DNA of 64,000 bases, taken from Cannabis sativa. Lineage: Eukaryota > Streptophyta > Magnoliopsida > Rosales > Cannabaceae. Shown piece after piece: positions 10,345 to 21,590 of the stretch. Position 1 is the first letter of the stretch. Each line of letters begins with the position of its first letter. The translations under genes and the position numbers were made by a program. The stretch lies in contig NC_083602.1 in the NCBI RefSeq assembly GCF_029168945.1, forward strand, positions 32,289,323 to 32,353,322, given 5' to 3'. The notes below the pieces were generated by a model that was not told the DNA's origin, made no database searches, and saw only the letters and a list, made by a program, of their open reading frames with translations.

Positions 10345-10697
10345 TCTCCAATGCAAGTACAAATTTTGTGTTAAATTTAGCAAAAAAAAAAAAAAAATGT
10401 TATATTTGACACAACCTTTACAATTGTGCTCCAATACATAATAACATAACATATATTAGTCTAAAAAGTAAAATATCATTAATGATTACAATAAACTATA
10501 TATTTTAAAAATTAATGATAATATTGTAATTAAAATATATGTATTAAAGCATGTTATAAATGATTAGTAGCAAAAGCATAATTAAAAAAGTAATATTTAT
10601 GTGTGTTAAATTTGATACAATGTTATATCTTATGCTAAATTTGACCTAATTTTTAGTGTGTCAAATTTGTCACAACTTATAGCACACTATTGGAGAA
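10345..10697. mobile_element. MITE copy 1 (ATCTCCAATG family)
   Basis: The left ATCTCCAATGC and right CTATTGGAGAAAT are inverted, and AAATTTGACAC-type segments occur in both orientations inside. A second, similar unit follows within 70 bp. No ORF; superfamily unknown. Confidence 0.5.
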
Positions 10698-10760
10698 ATC
10701 TTTTCTTAAAAAATGCTAAAAATAAAATAAAAATACACCACCTATATAGCACCTCATATT

Positions 10761-11205
10761 ATCTCCAATGTAAAATGTAAAATTTGTGCTAAATTTGACA
10801 CAAAAATTAAGTTTGTGTTATAATTAGCCCACTATTTATAAATTTATAATTGTGCTCCAATGTAAAGATATAAAAAAAATATAAGTATATTGATCATCAT
10901 TAATATTGTATTAAAAATATACAAATATTATTATTTTTTATTTTTTTATTGCTTAAATAATGGTAATATTGAAAATAAAAAAGATAAAGTTATGTAAAAG
11001 TCAATAAATCATAATAATTAGTGGCACTATATTAAATAAAAAAGGTAGAATTTGACACAATGTTATATCTTGTGTCAAATTTATCACAATTTTCAACATG
11101 TGCCAAATTTGACATACTTTTTAAAATATTGTTGTAGTAGTATTTTTTTAAGTGTGGTAAAATATAACAATACACCACTTTTTTAACACTCAATTAGGAG
11201 ATGAT
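10761..11205. mobile_element. MITE copy 2 (ATCTCCAATG family)
   Basis: It starts ATCTCCAATG and ends with an inverted AGGAGATGAT, and shares the TGCTAAATTTGACACAA and AATTGTGCTCCAATG blocks with the preceding copy. Two tandem relatives suggest a local duplication or a preferred target. Confidence 0.5.
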
Positions 11206-11369
11206 CTCATCCAAATGCTAGTGATTTTTCCTTTTCAAAATACTGTTGGAGTAGTAATTTGATTTTTCCTATCCTTTTTCTTTTTGGGGTTATTACCAAA
11301 TGTAGAGTACATGTGGAGTTGGATCTCACTCACGGCACCTAGCAGTTGACACCAAAGCTATTTCCTTAA
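11206..11369. other. Spacer upstream of U1 copy 3
   Basis: Nothing recognised. Confidence 0.4.
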
Positions 11370-11419
11370 GTCCCACATTGAATACGAATAAAACATAAAA
11401 TAGCTGTTGATAGTATAAG
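11370..11419 (+). promoter_or_regulatory. Plant snRNA promoter (USE + TATA), U1 copy 3
   Basis: GTCCCACATTG at 11370-11380 (one mismatch to the USE) and TATAAG at 11414-11419 are separated by 33 bp, the Pol II spacing. TATA to the inferred start is 29 bp. Confidence 0.85.
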
Positions 11420-11442
11420 TAAAGGAAAGAACAAAGAGATAC

Positions 11443-11601
11443 TTACTTACCTGGACGGGGTCAATGAGCGATCAAGAAGGCTCATGGCCTAGGTTGGTGA
11501 CCTCCATTGCACTTAGGAGGGGTGCCAGCTTATGGTCTCCTCAAGTAGGAGAGCCAACGTCATAATTTGTGGTAGTGGGGGCCTGCGTTCGCGCGGCCCC
11601 T
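11443..11601 (+). ncRNA. U1: U1 spliceosomal snRNA, copy 3
   Basis: This is the best-preserved U1 gene in the window, about 159 nt. ACTTACCTG (11445-11453) binds 5' splice sites. Loop I GATCAAGAA is closed by ATGAGC/GCTCAT. The Sm site AATTTGTGG is at 11564-11572, followed by the terminal stem with a TTCG loop. Just upstream of the recognition segment the CTTA tetramer is doubled (ATACTTACTTACC), so the real start could be up to 4 nt earlier, which would place a second ACTTAC ahead of the first. The choice here follows TATA spacing and copy 1. Confidence 0.93.
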
Positions 11602-12256
11602 CTCTAATGTAGTTTCAAATTTTATTGCACGTCTCTAATTATGTTGTACTTGGATGTAAATTGTAGCTGATTGCAAGTTATTTTATTCTTGTGTACAGCT
11701 TAAGTTGATCTAAAAAAGTTTAGGAAATTGATAGAAGAGCTGTTTTCAACTCCTGCTGAGGCGTTGTTTTATAACTTTATGCAAGTAAAAAAAATCCCAT
11801 ATACCAAAAGATAGAGGAGAATTTATTTATTCAATCACATAGTTTGGGCTCCTAAGTAAATTTAACCTGGCCGTTTGTACTCATCCATAAAGTTGATGAA
11901 AACATGTATGGGATGGGAGTAAAAAGGGAAAATGTAGATTAAATAATTAATTTTATTAAACTGTTTTTGTAAGGAAAACTAATATCGTTTTAAACATACT
12001 ACTTTTTGTGAAAATGGTTTGTTTAATCAATATATCTGTGAAAATGTTCTGTCGAAATAACTATTGAAATTAGACGTTTTAAGTCATCCCTCTTGGAAAA
12101 AAAAGAAACTAGCTGCCGTCTTCAGCTTTTTCTCGTTTGCCACATCTTTATTTAGTTGAAATAAATAACAGAAGAGCGGTGTGTCTAGTCAATTAGTACT
12201 GAATTATTAACTAGAGCAATGATATTTATACACCCAAACATCACACATGACAGTTA
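11602..12256. other. Intergenic DNA
   Basis: No gene recognised between U1 copy 3 and the repeats at the 3' side of the cysteine synthase gene. Confidence 0.5.
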
Positions 12257-12395
12257 TGCAATGTTTGGGTCATATCATTAGCCAGTTATTACTAGTCTTC
12301 CAATATTTTTCATTTTTTTTTTATGTAAGTCTTCCAATATTTAGTTTGGCAATGTTTGGCTCAATATTATTAGCCAGTTAACTAGTCTTCCAATA
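12257..12395. repeat. Imperfect tandem duplication, period about 92 bp
   Basis: GCAATGTTTGG(G/C)TCA...ATTAGCCAGTTA...ACTAGTCTTCCAAT occurs at about 12257 and 12349. Confidence 0.75.
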
Positions 12396-12534
12396 AACCA
12401 TTTAAACTATTTTTCAAGGAGAAACAACCATTCTTTAATATTCATAGCAACGATTAAGACTGTTCACATGTACACAGCTGTCATCTCTAACAGCTGATAC
12501 CAAGCTTTACAACATCAAAGAACTCATCCGATTG

Positions 12535-12551
12535 TTTATTGCGTGTTTATT
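12535..12551 (-). terminator. Candidate polyadenylation signals of the cysteine synthase gene
   Basis: Two AATAAA hexamers on the minus strand (12535-12540 and 12546-12551) lie about 120-130 nt beyond the stop codon, a plausible 3' UTR length. Plant poly(A) signals are loose, so the actual site is uncertain. Confidence 0.5.
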
Positions 12552-12668
12552 AAGAACTATCTAGAAGTAAAAACACCCAAACTCAAATCCCCAACGCAAT
12601 TTCGCAACCCTTATTTGCCTCATGCGCACGAACATTCATGATTTCTATTGAATATAGAGAACACTTCC

Positions 12669-15600
12669 TCAGGGCTCGAAAACCATACTCTCGGCTTCCC
12701 TCTTAACATCGTCAAACAGCACAGTGGAGAGATAACGCTCCCCAAAGCTGGGAAAGACAGCCTGTTCATGTGTTAGAATGAAATGTTAAGAGCTTATAAC
12801 AAGTGATTAAATATGAAACAGAAGAAAAACCAGGAGTCCAAGGTCATAATAAAAATGCATGAATGTATACACTGCACACCACATGAGACGTAATACAAAA
12901 ACAAACATTCTTTTTATTTTCTTAGTTACTCAAAGAAAAAGAAAAAACTAGTTGGGCTTGCTTGGCTGATATCACATGAAATTCCAAGTTTTTAAGATGA
13001 ATTGTCTCTGAATATATAGGAAATATAAGGCAACATTAACTTACAACAATGAGCTTTCCAGCATTTTCTGGCCTCTGTGCTATCTTAACGGCAGCAGCAG
13101 CAGCAGCACCAGATGATATCCCTACCTGCAGTACAAGTAGAATAAAGAGCTAAATTAAACTACATTTTATATATACAGATATATAGTTATTTCCTCCAAC
13201 CGATCACTAAACTTACCAACAAGCCTTCTTTCAATGCAAGAAGCTTAGCAGTTTCTATAGCTTCATCACTTGATACCTGCAGTATAAAGAAATTGAAGAA
13301 TCAGTCTCATCTACAAAATAACAAACTAGCTTGCAGTTGAAAGAGATGCATAGAAGAGCCGAAAAATCCATCAAAAGTATAGTCAAAATGATACATGAAA
13401 GGAATAACAAAGGCTTAAGAAATGACCTAAAATCTAGGGGGAAAAAAAACTAGTCAAACTTGATGTTCACTGGGGAACTTTAAAGGTCAGCACGCAAACT
13501 CTACCAAAATCAAATTCAACGTGGCAATGCCATGTTCAGCACAAAATGACAACGAGGACACTAAAGATACTCATATCATAACCCGTTACAGTATTTAACA
13601 CATGCACTTGTTCAAGTAATTGCTTGCTTCCTTATAAAAAGTACATTATATCAACTTGAAAGGGATCCAAGTAGAAAAACCAAACTATGACAGATAAAAT
13701 TTGTAACAGAAAATGAATATTCTTCTATTGATCAATAGTAAATTTGATGGTTTATCATCAACTACTACTTTTTCACATTTTTTGCATAATGTATAATTCA
13801 ACCTATTTAAATGTGATAAAGCATGATTTCAATGTAATTTACTCCAAACAGAAGTAATCACTTTAATTTGAAAACTACATCTATCTATCTTGAAAGGGGC
13901 CAGGTCAAAATAGAATGCAGTAACATATGAAATTTTGAGAAAATGCATATCTTTGTTCAACTGTGTACTGGATGCCTGGTTTACAATCAAATACTAATTT
14001 TGTAACATTTTTGCCAAGGCGTTATGTACCAAAATCAAACTTAACAAAATATAGCATTCCATGACTTCAAAATAAATTTATTCAAATAGAAGCACTGAGA
14101 CATACTTGAACAACTTCATCAATTAGATTGACCTCCAGAACTCCAGGGATGAATCCAGCTCCAATTCCTTGGATCTTATGCGGACCTTTGACATACACAT
14201 ATATTCATTTCATAATTTAGGCAAAAGCGAATATAAGAGTATAGTTATAGCTATTATGAAAAAATCAGGGCTGGAAATCGAATGAATTCAGCAAGGATTA
14301 TGAAGTTGTCTGCCACAATCGGAAGGGGAATGACACAACCACTTGGGTAGAACACACTCCAAAAAGCTACGCTAGGAGAGAAGAGTGCCCAAGTAGTTAT
14401 TACCACCAACCAATCCCATACTTAGTCAATGTGGGATCCTAACAGCAGATTTTTTGAAAGAAGAAATAATACAAGTTATTTTAGATAACACATCCCATTT
14501 TTTCCTGCTATTTGCTTTTGCCTTCAGGATAATAGATGTATTTTTTACTTCCCCTAGAGAGACTTGGGATCACCATGTATTCACAATAAAAGAACAAAAT
14601 ATTGAATACATTTGATTCCCGATCTGCTAGAGCTATGACAAACAAAGAAGAGTTTTGTAGAATAAATTAACTGGAATCATGGCTCACCAGGTTTTCCTCC
14701 GGACAAAATAGCACTTTCAACAGGCTCTACACCAATTAGCTAAACATAAGGAGCAAGAAGCTTATCAGTGACATGATATGAAAGAATACCAGAAAAGCAA
14801 GAAAAAGCTTAAATTTGAATAACTGGTATTTTCTAAATGCAAACAAACCAACCTTAACATCAGGGTTTTGCTCTTTGAGATACTTTCCAGCCCCTGATAT
14901 TGTACCTCCAGTCCCAATCCCTGAAACAAAAGCATCAACTTTCCCACCCGAGGCTTTCCAAATCTCTGGTCCAGTAGTCTCGTAGTGAATCTAAACAGAG
15001 AAAAAATCAGTGAGAAAAGCTATGCAGTCAGCTTGTCATATATGAATGAACATTAACAATAAGTAAACCTTAGGGTTGGCAGGGTTCTCAAATTGCTGAA
15101 GCATGTATGCATTTGGTGTCTTGTTTACTATCTCTTCTGCCTTTGAAAGAGCTCCTTTCATACCCCTGGCTGGATCTGTGAGAACTAGCTCAGCTCCAAA
15201 AGCACGGAGAATAGTTCTTCTTTCAAGACTCATGGAAGCAGGCATTGTAATTATTAATTTATAGCCCTTCGCAGCAGCCATAAATGCCAATCCAATACCA
15301 GTATTGCCACTTGTTGGCTCAACAAGAACACTCTGCAGCATATAAATGGAATCTCTTGTCATGTCAAAATTTATAGAGCACAATTATAATGACAAAGTAG
15401 ATACTTACCACACCGGGCGTAATGAGACCTTTCTCCTCTGCATCTTTAATCATACTATACCCTATCCTGCAATGGAGATAGAATAGTAATAATTTAATTA
15501 ACTTAATCCGTGCATAATTCTAAGGTTATATTCAATTCCATTGTTAGTTCAATCTGTGGCCTGGTTGTCCCTTTGATTTTTAGTAACCTTTTAACTTCTG

Positions 15601-16049
15601 AAAACATTAGTGAGTGAAACAATAGTACTAAATAGGAATTTCATCATTTCGTATCTTCAAATCAAAATCCAACTTGCTCAGTAAATCAAATCATCCCAAA
15701 CAAGATTACGCTGGAAGGATCATAAAGCACGCTACAAAAATCTAGGAAGACCAAATAAAACTCGATACAGTACCTGTCCTTGACACTAGAACAAGGCTCC
15801 ATCATCTCCAACTTCGCAGCAACTCGACCAACACAACCAGCAGTAACATGGTTGAGGTAAACCAATGGTGTATTACCGATCAACTAAAAAATTCAAAAAA
15901 AGAAAAACAAATATTTTCCATTGTGAGCTAGACAATTATCAACTTATTATTGTATTTAAGCATCAACATGGAGCAGAGTTAGTAATGAAATTTCGGTAGC
16001 GTCTTACTTCAGTGACATCTTTTGCAATATTAGACTTCTCCTCCACCAT
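12669..16049 (-). CDS. OASTL: Cytosolic cysteine synthase (O-acetylserine (thiol)lyase)
   Basis: It makes cysteine and acetate from O-acetylserine and sulfide in the last step of sulfur assimilation, using pyridoxal phosphate. Coding exons (high to low): 16049-16008, 15883-15774, 15466-15409, 15332-15069, 14990-14853, 14739-14688, 14185-14106, 13276-13217, 13125-13045, 12761-12669. All introns are GT-AG and all phases agree, giving 325 residues, the usual length of the cytosolic isoform. Seen in the protein: SSVKD with the PLP lysine at residue 49, the substrate loop PTSGNTG (76-82), the phosphate loop GTGGT (184-188) and SSGAA with the pyridine-contacting serine at 272. There is no N-terminal transit peptide (it starts [20 protein letters not shown]), so cytosolic is preferred over plastid or mitochondrial. 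The ATG lies in an exon that begins at 16062 after a 5'-UTR intron. An alanine-rich stretch (residues 274-279) is coded by a GCT/GCA run. No lesion was seen. Beta-cyanoalanine synthase is a less likely alternative. Confidence 0.95.
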
Positions 16050-16710
16050 TTTTATCTGATCACTGTGAAACCAACCAATAATCCCAGAGAATCAGCATAG
16101 AAAAACATACTTAAAATTCCATAATAAAAATGTCAACGGGAAGAAAAACAAAAGAACAAATGTTTGTTCATTGCTACTCAAACCTCGAAAGAGGAAACAA
16201 AAAATGATCATATTTTCAAACTCCCCCAAGTTTTAATTACTAAATAACATAGATAATCGAGTGATGGGTCTCTTCTCTCATCTTTAACAACAAATAAACC
16301 GATTACAACCATATTCTCTGTATCACTAAATCACTTTCCTATATAATCTCAGCTACAAATCGAGTGAGAGAACTTCAAAATAAAAACCAACTACACAATA
16401 TTATCACCAGCTGAAAGTAAAGAATTCGTAAACGGATCTTCCAATTACACTTAAATACCTGATCAGAAACCGAAATATACCTGATTTAGTATTGGTTCAA
16501 ATGAAAAAAAAAATGAAAGAGTTTCAAATTTTCAATGGGAATACATGTCACATACTCTCCGAGCAAATTAAATCTTAAAAACTCATAATTAAATAAAGTA
16601 AATAAATAAACGTCAGAATCAGAAACCTTATCAGATAATCCGAAAATGCAGAAACTTAGCAAGAAATTAAGATTATAGCGAGTGATAATCGAACTTCAAC
16701 CAAGCAATAC

Positions 16711-16799
16711 TTATCTTAGCTCACAAACCCAGATTTAGACAAATTTCAGAGCTAGAGTTGCGTCTGATCCTATGACTTTTCCGTTTGTCTTTTTATATA
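16711..16799 (-). promoter_or_regulatory. Core promoter and first non-coding exon of the cysteine synthase gene
   Basis: On the minus strand TATATAAA lies at 16799-16792, placing transcription start near 16765. A candidate 5'-UTR exon runs to a donor GTATTG at 16710, with the matching acceptor at 16063, giving an intron of about 650 nt. Another possible donor, GTGAGC, lies slightly upstream, so the exon 1 end is uncertain. A 5'-UTR intron before the ATG is common in this gene family. Confidence 0.55.
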
Positions 16800-17100
16800 A
16801 TTTTCCATATTTCACTTTCTCCGCCCTTTTTTTTAATGCTTTATTTTTTTTTTTCTATAAATAAATAGATATATTTCTAATGTACTTTACTATCTTTGTG
16901 GGCCAAATACGATATTCGGCTAGTTTAGGAAAATAAAAATTATAATCATAATGTTTTTTTTTTAATGTGTAATGTGTATCATACTTTGAATTATCATTAA
17001 TTAGACTATAATTTTTTTAGATTGGGATTTTACATTTAATAGTAACGTTTTCCTCATTTTGGGATTTATTTGCATTGCATTAATGCAACTTTTTTAATAG
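16800..17100. other. Short upstream region between the cysteine synthase promoter and the LINE
   Basis: About 300 bp of AT-rich DNA is all that remains of the native upstream region before the LINE poly(A) tail. No other elements were recognised. Confidence 0.6.
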
Positions 17101-17153
17101 GTTTTTTTTTTTTTTGAAAATAAACCTTATATATATTAGAAGGAAATAAATAG

Positions 17154-17720
17154 TCAGACCTCATGGTCATTATAGAAAATATTACTCGGAATAGTAGAGA
17201 CTTCTACCATACCAGAAACATTGTTGGCAACCGCCCACTTGGCCACATTATGGGCTGCAAAATTATAGTTTGTAGAAATATAAGAAAAATTACAACAAGT
17301 GAAAAAAGTAGAGAGATGTTTGCATTGTCTTGTGTAGTTCTCAAGCTGCCAAAAGGATTCGACACCCTTTAGGTTCTTGATCACCATCTTAGAATCACTC
17401 TCCACCATAACAAAAGGGTGATGCATTTTGGCCGCCGTCTCCAAAGCTAACATACAAGCCGCCGCTTCCCCGATAAGAGAGTCAGTGAAGTGAAGCTTGT
17501 TAGTCGCCACCCACAAAATCGATTCCGAATGATCTCTGGCAATTGCCACCACACACATGGATTCCACCCCGACTCTGACATCGCAGTTGATCTTGACCCA
17601 ATCCTCAGGCGGGGGGGACCAACCCAGAGTATTAGCAACCTGTCGAGACTTGAGCAAACTTGATCCATAATCAGCGTAACAATAATTTATAGAGTCAATA
17701 TAATGTTTTAAGCTGCCCAT
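17154..17720 (-). pseudogene. LINE RNase H domain (broken reading frame)
   Basis: It encodes an RVT_3-type RNase H. The first acidic residue is in INCDVRVG, then Glu in GEAAACMLALE, Asp in VESDSK and a late AHNVAKW segment. It is in the same frame as the connection domain above it, separated by an in-frame TGA at 17745-17747 followed by NDKVHNN. Family comparison suggests an arginine codon CGA stood there, so a single CpG C-to-T change explains the break. Confidence 0.85.
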
Positions 17721-17744
17721 ATTGTTATTATGAACCTTGTCGTT

Positions 17745-18719
17745 TCAAGCCCTCCAAATCGTGTCAACCACGATAGAAGCATAAAGGAATAAACCATCTG
17801 TATCCACTCCTCTGGTCCTAAGATTCCAAAGAAAACTAACCCAGTCCCACATACGGGCCCCAGATTCCACAACAGGCATAACTCCCCAAGGGGAAGATCT
17901 CCAAAGGTGAGACGCCAGATCGCAATAGGGAAATAAATGCTCCATAGTTTCATCACCATTACCACAAAAGGGGCAGGTGGTTTCATTAATAGCCATTCTC
18001 TTAGAAAGGATAGCCCTAACAGGTAGCGCATTCGAGAGGATACTCCACCAAAGGACTTTGTGACGCTCCAGAACTTTTGAACTCCACAGCTTGTTCCACA
18101 GGTTCGGAGCTACATTACACAACGGAGCCCGTTTCATAGCTTGGATAAGATAGGCCAATTTGGTAGAGAATCGACCATTTGAGTTCTTAGTCCAGATCCA
18201 TCTATCCCTACCCTGACCACTCGGTTTACCGCCCCTCAAGATACTATTAACTGTTTCCCTGTGAAAGAGCTCATTGAGCTTCCGGATGTCCCAATTCCGG
18301 TCAAGTAAAAGCAGATCCGACACAAATTCAGGTGTTCCCTGGTAGTTGTGCTTGGGCTTAGGGTAAAAATCTCTGCCATGTATAACCCATGGGTCATTCC
18401 AAATGCTTGTATCGTTCCCATTTGCTATCAGTTTGCAAGCCCCTTCCTTTAGAATCTCTTTTGTACGCACCACATTCCTCCAGAACCAGGAGTTAGAACT
18501 CTTAACATCACAATCAAAGAATTGTCTACCTCGCAGGTATTTCGCTCTAAGCACCTTACAGCATAAAGACTGGTTCTCATTGAGAAGATCCCAACCCCAC
18601 TTAGCTAAAAGGGCTTGGTTCATTTCCAAAGATTTTCGAAATCCAAGACCGCCCTGAGACTTGGGTAGACACAGGTGGTCCCCAAGCCCTAAGACAGATC
18701 CCTCTGTTACCTTGTTCAC
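17745..18719 (-). pseudogene. LINE connection region with zinc finger (zf-RVT)
   Basis: It begins in a segment related to [13 protein letters not shown], typical of the region after the RT thumb. It continues through FSTKLAY and ends with the CPFCGNGDETMEHLFPYC finger (C-x2-C...H-x4-C). It is out of frame with the upstream RT by one base. The most economical site is the run of four C at 18680-18683, where one extra base would explain the switch. Confidence 0.88.
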
Positions 18720-20101
18720 AACCCCACCAAAAGTCTTTTACCATCCCGTCAATCCTTGAAGCCAGTTTTTTTGAGAGTTTCATCGTCTGCATGGTATAAA
18801 CAGGCAAAGCAAGGCCAACAGATTTGATCAACGTGGCACGACCTACTTTAGAAAGTGATTTTAATTTCCACCCATGCAACTTTTTAACCAAATTATCCAG
18901 GATGAAGTTGAAATCGGCATCCTTCTGACGGGATCTAAACAAGGGGAGTCCCAGATAATTTATGTTTCCCATCCCACAATTGAGCCCCAAAGCCTGTTTA
19001 ATACTCCTCTTCATCCTGATACTTGTATTACCAGAGAAGAAAATGGATGTTTTGAGCTTGTTAATGCTTTGGCCCCACCAATCACAGAATTTCTCTAAGC
19101 ACTGCCACATTCCCTTGGCTTCAATCAAATTTGCCCTGCCCACCAGAATTAGATCATCGGCAAAGAAAAGGTGGGACAAAGATGGGCCATCTCTGCTCAA
19201 CTTGATACCTTTTATAGATCCACAGTTTAGGGCATTCTCAAGGATACGTGAAAGAATTTCCGCTGCCCAGATAAAAATGTAAGGGGAGAGGGGATCCCCT
19301 TGCCGAATGCCACATTCTGGGCTAAACCCACTAATCTTCCTACCATTGACCAGGAGGTTGAAAGATGTCGTTTGTGAGGCATTGACAGATCCAATGGCGA
19401 AACTTCTCAGGAGCCCTGAAGCTGCACAAGACATGATCAATAAAAGACCAGCTTAACTTATCATACGCTTTAACTAAGTCAATTTTGATAGCAAAAAAAC
19501 CCTCCTTCCCTTTCTTTTTCTTGAACGAATGGATAATCTCTTGGATTAAGACATTATTATCCTGAATGCTCCTGCCCGGGACAAAAGCAGCTTGGGTAGG
19601 ACAAATCAGTCTCGGGAGGATTGCTCTAACTCTGTTAGCAATAACTTTGGAGATCACCTTATAGATGACATTGCACAGGGCAATCGGTCTAAACTGAGAC
19701 ACTTTCTTTGGGTGAGGGACTTTAGGAATGAGTGTCACATTAGTAGTGTTGAAGCCCTTATGTAAATTTCCAGTGAGGAAGAAGTCTGTCACAGCATCAC
19801 AGAAATCCTTCCCTACCGAGTTCCAATAATGTTTGAAGAAGAGAACAGACATCCCATCTGGCCCTGGAGCCTTCAAACTACCCATCGAGAACAGAGTTTG
19901 TCTTATTTCTTCTTGACAAGGGATAACCTCTAGCCCTGCTTGTTCCGAGGGGGAGAGGTGGTCCGAAATCAGGTGGTCTAAGCTTTCCAAAGGCCCCTGG
20001 GGCGGGTTTTTAAAAATATTCCCCAAAAAATCAGTGAATTCTTTTCCAATTGCATCTCGATCAGTTAACCAAACCCCATCCGTACTCAGGATGCTCTCCA
20101 C
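18601..20101 (-). pseudogene. LINE reverse transcriptase, two overlapping frames
   Basis: The first part (20101-19340) has [26 protein letters not shown] and [10 protein letters not shown]. The second (19440-18601) has [10 protein letters not shown], the catalytic FADD (19153-19164) and NYLGLPL. The frames switch near 19371-19380, where an additional A in a short A run (minus strand) would account for it. These are the fingers-palm-thumb blocks of an L1-type RT in the right order. The frameshift removes function. Confidence 0.9.
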
Positions 20102-21207
20102 TGGTTCCTTCTATTCCGAATTGTAGCCGAGAGGAAAAAGAACTTGGAACATTTATCACCATCCTTGATCCACGAAACACGGGATCTTTGCTGCCAGTAA
20201 ATTGACTTCCGTCTTAGGGCCTCATTAAGATTATTCCTTATCTCCACCTCCTGAGCCCAAGATCTAGAACCCGCAGACATACATTGGATAACTTGTAATT
20301 GTTCTTGTAGCTTGGAAATGCATGTATCCAACTTGCCGTATTGCTCCCGGTTCCAATTGAGCAGAGCAAGGCGCGATGCACCCATTCTCTTATAAACTCT
20401 GGCCGGGGCCCAATCATGCGAAACAGATCCCCACGCATGTTCCACAATTAAGGAGCTACGAGGGTCCCTGGTCCACCAGGCCTCGAAATGAAAAGGACGT
20501 CTGCTCCTGGATTCCTGGAAAGCAGACTGAATAAAGAGAGGCCTATGATCATAATTGCAGGTGGCAAGAGATTGAACTACCACCCTAGGAAAGAGTCTTA
20601 GCCAATCATCATTGCCAAGCGCTTTATCCAAGGCTGACTTGATGTGCCTGTTGCCATCTCTATGGTTGTCCCAGGTCATGCAATCCCCTTTAATTGGTAA
20701 ATCAACCAGAGCGTGATCATTGATGAGGTTTGAGATAAAGGGGATAAACTGGTCCTTCCCCCGGGATCCTACTCTCTCCGAGTCACTCAGCACAAAATTC
20801 ACATCCCCAAGGATCAGCCAAGGACCCCCGAACTTACGACCAAGCTCCATCAAGTTAGACCAAAAGAGCCTCTTTTCATGGTAATAGGGGGGCCCGTACA
20901 CACAAGAAAGTAACCAAGGATTCCTAGGAGGGTCCGAATAAACAAGACCGGAGATCTGATTTTTTGAGATCATAATAGATTCAAACATAAACCCCTCTTT
21001 CCCAGCCAAAATAATACCCCCTGCAAGCCCCTCGGTCGGGAAAACAATATTATGATAAAAATGGAGATATTTAAGAGTACGTACCAAACTTGTAGCTTCC
21101 ACTTTTAGTTCGGTAATGAAGATGAAATCAGGATCGCACGACCGAATCAGGGCTTTTAATTCCAGAACTGTAGAGGTCTGCCCTAACCCTCTACAGTTCC
21201 AAGCCAC
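20086..21207 (-). pseudogene. LINE apurinic-type endonuclease (373 codons open)
   Basis: An exonuclease-endonuclease-phosphatase fold that nicks the target [10 protein letters not shown] is at residues 3-9, Glu33 in ITELK, GDVNF with Asp135/Asn137, and the terminal YDHRPL (Asp220, His221). The domain itself is uninterrupted. It then runs into the start of the RT and shifts frame at about 20097-20102. The start codon is the conserved MAWNCRGL overlap with the end of ORF1. Confidence 0.9.
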
Positions 21208-21572
21208 ACCTTCACAGGGGTCAAAATCACCTCATTAGCACCGACCGCCGATCCCACATCATCAATTTGAAACATATTCGATGGCGGAATTAAGAGATCC
21301 GCCATACGGGCCTTGGCCTTCCAAGCCGTCAGTCTAGAGGACTGTCTAAGGGAAACTGGCTTGTCAACTTGCAGATATACAATTGCGGAGGTCTTATAAC
21401 CCACTTTCACTATAGAGGTCTGTCCATTAACATCACAAGGTCCACTTTCACTATATGCATCACACGGGCTCACACCAAGAGCACTCACGAGCTCACCATC
21501 AATTAAAATATTATTATTAGGGCCCACACCAAGAGCACCAAGAGCACTCACGGGCTCTACAAATGTCTTCAC
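21183..21572 (-). pseudogene. LINE ORF1 C-terminal fragment
   Basis: 129 codons upstream of and overlapping the endonuclease start in another frame, as ORF1 and ORF2 do in plant L1s. It is hydrophilic, with no zinc knuckle left; the N-terminal nucleic-acid-binding part was lost by truncation. Assigned by position more than by motif. Confidence 0.6.
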
Positions 21573-21590
21573 AATTAAATTGACCTAAAA

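Larger units (their letters stand above)
17101..21590 (-). mobile_element. 5'-truncated LINE (L1-like non-LTR retrotransposon)
   Basis: The minus strand runs ORF1 C-terminus, endonuclease, reverse transcriptase, zinc-finger connection, RNase H, then a poly(A) tail seen as the T run just after 17101. This is the plant L1 clade layout with a C-terminal RNase H. Truncation within ORF1, near 21580, is the usual result of incomplete target-primed reverse transcription. I found no convincing target duplication. At least three frameshifts and one nonsense codon make it inactive. It has the same orientation as the cysteine synthase gene downstream. Confidence 0.92.

Noticed and set aside
12669..16049. 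Plastid or mitochondrial isoform of cysteine synthase
   Set aside because: The coding sequence starts directly at the catalytic domain without a transit peptide, and no extra in-frame coding exon was found upstream.
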